Part shown: positions 52,001-61,000 of the stretch, piece after piece
Position numbering within the stretch: position 1 is the stretch's first letter
How the letters are laid out: each line of letters begins with the position of its first letter
Assembly (NCBI GenBank): GCA_030386875.1
Contig: CM059570.1
Span: 35,579,422-35,643,421, forward strand
Source of the DNA: Morinoia aosen
Lineage: Eukaryota; Arthropoda; Malacostraca; Amphipoda; Talitridae
Length of the DNA: 64,000 nt
Direction: 5' to 3'
Made by a program: the position numbers and the translations under genes
Notes under the pieces: model-generated
Database searches by the model: none
Told to the model about the DNA's origin: nothing
The model's input: only the letters and a program-made list of their open reading frames with translations

Positions 52001-55000
52001 ACGTCCCGAAGATTGATGTCTTCATCAAAGTTTGTGACATCCACTTACCACGGTAACGTGCAGGCATGGAAGGTATTGAATGATGAAATCACTTCGATGA
52101 CCGCGTGAGCTGACTATGCAAGCCACCCGGCATAGGAGCACACAGCGTGCATTACAAAAGCAATACACACAATAACCTACAAGGCGTTTACAAGGAAGAC
52201 TTGTTAATAAATATCGAGACCAATGGAGTAGAAGTACGAGCTGTTAATAAATATAGAAATCAGTCGAAAATCAATGAAACGTGTTTTCTTTCTAAGAATG
52301 AGTCAGAAAGCACAGCACTCGCGAGCATCATTCTCAGATATCTAAACGATGTGAGGTGTATGAGAAACTATTCCAGAATTTCTATGCCCATTGCATATAT
52401 TCATTCTAAACTACACTGAAGATCTTTCTGCCTCAATTTGATACTTCTAAACGACACTACTTCGTATTGCTCTTATCGTTAAGCTCATGCGTCAATGTTT
52501 GCACATGTTTGAGTGTAAAACAAGTAAATGAGAAACGTTAAAATGGTTCATGTAATGCCGATTTGATTATTTGATTGAGCCTCTCTAACCGCTACAAAAA
52601 AATCGTATCAAAGAGAGGAAGGAGGAAGGCACCATTTAGAATGGAGATGAGGGAATGTGGAATCCATGCAGAAGAGGCATGGAAACAAGTAAGTTGAGAA
52701 AGAAGTTCATGAAACAAGATCAAAATTGAAGGAGTAGCAGGCGCTAAAAAAACAGGACAGCAGTGAACCGAAAATAGGTGGTCCTTAACATAACAAAAAG
52801 CATTTCATTTCAACAGAAAGAAGGCCAACCTAACGCTCAGCTCGGGCCCTTATATTATCCCCCTGGAAGCGCTAATTTCATGTAATGCAGAATGTAACTT
52901 CTACTTCGAGTGCCAATATAACAAAACTGAATATTTGATTGACTCGATTTTGGGTTCCGAGTTCCCAATGTCTCTCCTCCACGCGCACGAGTAATGCAAT
53001 CATTGATTTCACGAATCGAAATAGAGGTTTCAGTTCACTGCAAAATAGCTGTAAATTTTGATGATTACCATCACCTGCACCAGCATAACTGCTGATAACG
53101 GACACTAATGAACCCAAAATAAATATTGCAAAACCAAAAACCATTTCTATCTAAAAATAAAACACCTTTCATCTCGGAACCTAAAATTTCTCCTTGCGAG
53201 ATTATTTCTACATATACATCGGTTCTATCTTTCTGGTGGGATGTTTTTAGCACGTTAACTACGGTGGGTTAAACTGAAGTTCAAAATTCAATTCAAATTT
53301 AAAGTCAATTGTGGTAATCAACTTTGAAAATAACAAACATTAACTGGATCGGGCCTTTGTTTAGCTTTTATTAAGCATTAATAAAAAATGAGTTAATGAC
53401 TGCAGGTGGGCCAGCAGCACTATGAAAATCTCTTAAGTGACCACCGGTGGGTCACTTCGCAGGAAATGTGTTAGAAAGGCGATTCTGTACAACGCCTTAA
53501 GGTTTTTATTTTCGTTTCTTAAAAAAATGTTCACGTTTCTTTTTGTTAGGATTCGTTAGCGATAATGATAAAGTATCAAAATACCTTTGACATCTAAAGG
53601 TAAATCCCTTTGTCCACGTCACTTTGTGGCCGAGCGGCGTGTGACGTTCACTCGGTTTGTTCCGTTGTGCCTGTGACGTCCATGCTGCTGGTAAGCATTA
53701 CTATAAATGATTATTTCTTTATTTTAGTGTCTCAACTTTAGTTGTGTAGATAAAATGATCAGTGTATGAAGAGGGCGTTCAAGTTTAATTTGTATTGATA
53801 TAGCGTTCAGTGTATGAAGAAAGCGTTCAAGTTTAATTTGTATTGATATAGCGTTCAGTGTAAGAAGTAAGGGTTCCGTTGTTCATGAATTCATTTCTTT
53901 TATTCTAGGTATCATTACACTCGCACGAATCCTCCTTACCCTCACCTGTTACTCCCTGCCCGAACGCCCCGATTTCGTGTTAATTGTTAACTTTAAACGT
54001 TTCTTGCATTCATACCGTAGACCTAATAAATGTAATTTTGCATTTTTCTATTGGCTACAATAGAAAAAGTAGTTTGTAAAAACCGACTTGCCTTAATATT
54101 TAATTGCCATTTTCTTGTAATTTATTAGCCTTACTGAGGCTAGAATCCTCCAAACGTACTTAGATTTGATTAGTCGTTAGTTTTACCCTCCCTGCCCGCA
54201 GCTACAAATGCGATCCAAAGAGAGGAAGGAAGAAGGTACCATTTAGTATGGAATAAAGGGTACGCGGAATCTATGCAGAAAGGGCATAGAAACAGTAAGA
54301 TGAGAAAGAAGTTCATGAAACAAGATCAAAGTTGAAGAAGAAAGTAGTAGGTGCTGAAAAAAACAGGACAGCAGTGAACCGAAAAAAAAGGTCCGTAACA
54401 AAACAAAAACCTATTCTATTTTAATAAAAAGAAAGCCTACCTAACCTTTAGCTCGGGCCCTCCAAACGTACTTGAGACGGGGAAAGTCTCAACACTTTTC
54501 AAACATCGAGTAAGCGAAGACAGTTTTTTTTTACAGCTTCGCTCTCAGTTCCATTGACAACTGACATAGATATTTTAATGTGCATCATGGTATACCGAAC
54601 AACTAATACAAAACATTTCAAGTCAAATTTTGGGCATCAACCCTAAAAAAAAATTTTTCTCATATTGAGACAAGCGACAAGAAATCAATGAAGCAACGAC
54701 ATATGAGCCCAGTCTGTGTGTGCGTTGCCTAATATGACGGCAGTGAAAATCCTTATTTCACACGTCAGTGTACAATATTAGTAGAAACAAGCACCCAAGA
54801 TTTGTAGAATGTCGGCGCACAGGTTCACACCCCAGAGAGCAAAATGAGCAGATGAATTTCAATCACTAATGGTGCTTCATTTTTACGTCTCGCTCTCCTG
54901 AGAAACAGAGCGCGCCGGCTGAATGACTGCAGGCTCACGTGGCTCAAGTCCTTCTTCGACACAATATTGCTCTCAATACCATTAGCTGACACCAAGGCTA

Positions 55001-58000
55001 ATGTTCTTATTATTGGAGGATAATTAATACGTGTCCTGCGAAGGGACGCACCGGCGGTCATTGAGGGGATTTTCAAAATGCCACTGACAGACCTGCGATC
55101 ACTAACTCATTTTTTATAAATACTTCATGAAAGCTAAATGAAGGCACGAACCAGTTTATGTTGAACAATTTTTACAATAGCTTACTACAATTGGCTTCAA
55201 ATTTGAATTGAATGTTGAACTTCAGTTTAACCCATCACAGGGAACGCGTTAAACAAGACCGACTTCTATCTTCTATTAACGCTAAACAAGCGCAATGAAC
55301 TCTTTCAAACTAATATAAACCGAACAGCATCCCTTAAAGCGTAACAAGCTTCAGGTCAAAGTGATACATCCAGAGAAGCAACGTTAGATTTTTTTAAACA
55401 CACCCACATCAAATGAAAAGTGCGAGAAAACCACAAACATTTGACAGATTATTAGATTAGATTATAAGTTAGTTTAAGCCTCCCTAACCGCTGCAAAAAT
55501 AGAGCGTATCGAAGAGAGGAAGGAGGAAGGCACCATTTAGTATGGAGATAAGAAAATGAGGAATCTATGCAGAAAGGGCATAGAAACAGTAAGATGGGAA
55601 AGAAGTTCATGAAATAAGATAAAAGTTGAAGAAGAAAGTCAGAGGTGCTGAAAAACAGGACAGTAGTGAACCGAAAAAAGGTTGTCCTTAACATAACAAA
55701 AAACATTTTATTTCAACAAAAAGAAGGCCTACCTAACTCTCAGCTCGGGCCCTCACATCTTTCCCTTGGGAGCGCTAATTCCCATAGATACAATAGTTGT
55801 ATCCCCCTGAGGGGCAAACATTTGACAAGTGTATTATCAAAGTGCTAGAATATAAATTTTTCATTTCACAAAGCGCAGCAACAATTAAGAGCGTGGGCCG
55901 AGCGTCACTCGATCACGCCTGCTGCTGCGCGCAGCTCGGCTAGCACACAGAACATTTACATAACTAGTATATGGTCTGTGGCTAGCATGAAGGAACCAGA
56001 GCAGTTATCTCCTAAAGACGAGAAGGAAGGCTATTATCTGACCGAGGTGCACCGACGCACCCGATCTGAGAGACTCTGATGCTGGTAAGGATCTCCCCTC
56101 CCTCTCAACACGTTCACTACGTATTGGTCCATACGTATGTCACTAGGTAAATTGCTCGTTTACGCGCCTGTATAAATGAGCAGCACTTAATACTATTCAC
56201 TACCATTTTATTTAAAACGTATATTAGCGAATGAGATAGAACATAATCGTGTAATTAAGTTGTTACCATTCTTTGAAAGAATAGAAATGTATACAAGCGC
56301 TTAAATGAGTTTTTCAATTCTGCTACTTGAAACCTAATTTATTTAACTGTAGCAACCACCAAAACGTCGTGAACGTGTTAAAAATAAATGAGAACAGACA
56401 GATACAGCAGTGATTGGTGAGGAGCAGGCGATCACATAAATACCTACCTGATAGATATCTACGAGCTCGAATAAACCAATCACTAACTTTTTGTACTTGA
56501 ATACCTCTACTTGCGCTTTGTATACCCCGCTCAGAAGAGTAAAATGAATTATTTTAAAATAAAAAATAAATAAGAATAAATTGTTCTCTATATGTGCATT
56601 CTAATACCTAATACTGCTGAACAGAACACGACAAATCTATGAACGTTTTACATGATAATATTCCATTGATTTAAAAAATCCGAAGTTTAATTTAAGAATG
56701 AATTATAATTCTATAACACTGTTACACGATCAAGACTTGCTAAACTGCAGATACTATGATTCGCACAATTTTTACCTGAACATACGTACAGCAATTGGAG
56801 TGACAAAAGTCATCACTTAGGTTCTCCATTATAAGAAATTCAGAATTTCAAAATAAGGTAGAACACTGCATAAACAGCGATGAAAAACAGTTAAAGGAAG
56901 CAGGATATCATAAACAGGGTAAGTACTATTTTCGACAGCTCTTTTTGCTGTTCAGCGTGCCCCAGCACTACAGGGACTTCCTGCACAGCTCTCACACTGG
57001 TCCCTCCGCGTAATGTCAGACTACAAACTACAAACCTAAGGTTTATAGTTAGGTTTGGCTACAAACCTAATCAAAGAGCAACTCAACCTGATCTTGATGC
57101 TTATTTCATATTATACATATTCATATCATACATATTATGTATTTTATGACGAAGAGAATACAACCCATAATTTAACAACGCACTCTAGACTACGGAAATT
57201 TTTTTATACAAAAACTTGCCGTATATTCCTTGGGCAATTGATCTAGATAATTTACAACTAATGCAGTAAGCTCTCGATCCATATTTAAGTACCCCGAACA
57301 AAACATATTGCTCTACTTTGATATCAATCACTACCAATGAATAGAAAGTTGTCATTTCTCATTCACCATATTTCCGACAAAATTAATTTTGAACTGCTTT
57401 GTCTCAACGATTTCGTTCACGGTATCACCTCGCCTCAACCAACACACATAAATGTGCCTGCACGTAACCTCTGATTCATAAACCCACTTCTACCATTACA
57501 AGCTCAACAAAACTTTTTACCCCTCAGGCCCTCGATTTTAGAAACGTTTTGATTTCCCACACTTTCCAAACGATGTGAATGTCGCACTACTCGCTAATCT
57601 CAGAGTTCAAAACTCACTGATATTTTCATTGATCCTTTGGAGTATGGTCATATATTTTCATTGAACATTGCTGATACTCGATACCTAAAAACTACACGAA
57701 TCCTTTTCAACTCTATAAATATACAAATAAATGTCTCGTCACTATTTTACGAAAGATACTTTTGCTATCGATGTACACCATGGAACACGGTCGCCAAATT
57801 AACCATTTTCTGGCTCAAATTTTCACGTCTTGCATTTTTTCAAACACAACTTGCTACAAAGACCATTCGCCATTTGTTAGGCAATTTTACAGCACTGCCG
57901 TAGGTTAGCGGGTCTGCTTGGTCAAGTTATTCTGGAAAAAAGTCAAATTGCAAAATAATAGTCGAAAAAAAATGAAATCTAATAGCGCAGTCGGGTACAC

Positions 58001-61000
58001 AATTGCAAGAAGTTGACGTTCAGACTGTGTGCTAACTACCCAATCCTAGTCATTCAACTCCATAGAAATTATTTGAAGCTAAAGAATTCCACATTTCCAA
58101 AAAGCCAGTCACACACTTGATGTCACCTGTTTAAGATCATTATTTTATTGGTTGATTGAGACCAATGAGACCTCAGTGTTGAAATGTAAAAATAAAATTA
58201 TCATCATTCCGCCTGATTCCCTAAATTCAAGTTTTCGCTTTCTGTCTTATCAGAAAAAATTCGGAATGATAATTATGTTTCGTCATTCATAATTTTAGAT
58301 GTCAGCAAGAGCAGCACAGAATCTAGACACTCATGCCGTATGTCCCTCGAGTTGCAACATTAATTACCTTCACAATAAATTTCTGAATGTAAATACAAAT
58401 TAGGCTCCAAGACAAAATCGTAACTAAAACACGCATGGACTCCTTCCCAATAAACTTACTATTAATCTCTCATTTTCCTTACTTGTTTAAGTGCATTCAA
58501 ACTCACAGATTTTCCGGAACAAATGCACGAGGAAGTGCCCGGCTATTTTCCGGGGGCGAGTCAACAAACAGAGCGAAGCTCATTCGCCCGCCTCGAATGA
58601 GCTTGTGCACCAGAAGGTGCGATATATCAGCAGGTGAGTTTACGTCTGCCAAGCAACGTTAGCGCGAGCTTTTCAACTGTTCATATCTCGTGGCATGGTT
58701 CACTGAACAAGACCATATAGCTGTCGAGACACGATCAGATTTTTAAGAACGGTCCCGTAACTCACAAGCGGCGAATAAGGCAACCGCGTCATGCAACTCG
58801 AGAGATGAATCGTTTGGGCTTGTGAATTCACTTCATTTCATCCTAAAGGAAAATTAATAGGAAAATGCGTCATCAAAAATGCTACAACAGTACCTGTGGA
58901 GTACAACAGCTCGAGAAGATTAGAGAGGTAATTTGTTCAATTGTTCAATGTGTTCAAAAAAATAAGGAAGGAGAAAGTAACTATTTAGTAAGGTGTTAAT
59001 GGAACGTGTAATCTATGCACAAGGTGTGTAAGTTCAAGAAGAAAGGAATAAGAGCAGTAAAAAATGGCAGTGAGCCGAAAGAAGAAAATCCGCAGCAAAA
59101 TCAAAAACTAATTTTATTTCAACATAAGATTAGATAAGTTAGTTTAAGCCTCCCTAACCGCAACAAAGGCGCTCCAAAGAGAAAAGGATGAAGGCACTAT
59201 TTTGTATGGAGTTTAGGGAACGCGGAATCAATGCACAGTTGTGTTCCAACACATAACCCATAGCGAAAAAAACAGAAAGTTAAGAAACGAGGCTATGAAA
59301 CTAGATAAAAGTTAAAGAAGAAAGTTAGTGGTACTGCAAAACAGGACAGCAGTGAATCAAAAACAAGGTAATCCTTAAAAAACAATAAACACTTTATTTC
59401 AACAAAAAGGTCTACCTAACTCTCAGCTGGAATCTCACATTATCATAACATACCTCGGGAGCGCTACTTCCCATGAATGATTTAGTTGGATCCTCCTGAA
59501 AAAGCTCGGACGTCGCTGTACATACAATACAATCGAACTCACCCAAGATTATATCCTAGCATCAACATACACAACACAACGCATCGCCACTAACCTAAAC
59601 CCACAAGCAATGCCCAGCGATACTGATACAAGGCTCTTTCTGTCAAGAGTAACATACTCCGCAGTGCTGGCGAACGGTGCATTCGCGTATTGAACAACAC
59701 ACTTCGTAATTACACTGCGCATTCATTCACCGTGCGGAGGCGCTGGTGGTAAGAAAGTGCGCTTTGATTGCACGTCAGAATTGAAACGAACACAAGCAAG
59801 TGCAGTGCTGGCTGCGCGTCACGCGCTGCACACAATTGCCTCCAATGAGCGAGGTGAGCGGTGGACGGTGCGGGCGGCAGCAGCTCGCCTAATCGTCGCG
59901 GCCTGCCTTCACCACCTTCTGGTCAGGTGCGGTGCGTGGATGGATGAATGTTATTCAAGGGAAACATGGAGAATTTTGACCAGCTCATCTGATGAGGTGC
60001 GATGCGTGGATGGATGAATGTTATTCAAGAAAAACCTGGAGAATTTTGAGCAGATCACCTGGTAAGATGCAATGTGAGTTTTATAGTTGAACTTTACTCA
60101 AGAGAACAGAGAATTTTGACCAGATCAAATGGCAGAAAAACGACCCTGCTTTCAGTTTATGATAGTTCACCAGCCTCACACTTAAAGGATGGGCCGATGC
60201 TCTTCTGCGCCAATCTTAAGTCGAAAATATTTGCAAATTGTTGAGCTGAGGTTAGATGTCAGTTAAAGCCTTCCCAGCCGCAAAAAAGGGCGATCCAAAG
60301 AGAGAAAGGAGGAAGGCACCATATATTATGGAGATAGGAAAACGCGGAGTCTACGCACAAAGTGCATAGGGACAATAAGTTAAGAAAGAAGTTCATGAAA
60401 CAAGATAAAAGTTGAGAAGAAAGTAGAAGGTGGTAAAAACAGTGAACCGAGAAAAAAGGTGGTCCTTAACACAACAAAAACCGTTTATTTTAACGAAAAA
60501 TCTTACCCAACTCTCAGCTCGGGACCTCATTGTTCCTCCTGGGAGTGCCTATTCCCAAAGATACAATAGTTGCATCCTCTGACGTGTTGTTGAGCTGAGT
60601 GAGGTGTGCGAACATTGTTTTAAACACCTACATTGCCAAGGTAGATTTCAAAACTAGGAAAAATTGAATTCCAAAAGAAAAATATCTAGTAGCTGACAAT
60701 AGCGGTGAGTACCGATGCCAACTGATATTTATTTTTTTCGATGTGTTTTTACATTGAAGCTGATATTTCTGAGGAACAACACCTCCAGACACCACCAAAC
60801 CCACAACCAGTTCCCCAAGAGGATCAAATTAACGTACCTTTAATAGTTTGGTGTACTTCACCCGATCTATGCTGCACTGCTTCGTTATTAAAGTGGCTCG
60901 GATTGTCATTGTTTGTCGTCAATACAGGATTGTCGTTGAATGACTATTTTACTATAAATCATAAGATGGAAGCCCTTCATACATCATAATATTACAAGTT

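Noticed and set aside
55620..55660. tRNA-like B box in S1 (GATCAAAGTTG)
   Set aside because: It differs from the B-box consensus at the final C, and no A box lies at the right distance. A promoter cannot be claimed.
55447..55814. S1 as a Helitron (hairpin followed by CTGA at the 3' end)
   Set aside because: Helitrons insert between A and T without target duplications. S1 copies show 12-15 bp duplications and 5' truncation, which fits retrotransposition.
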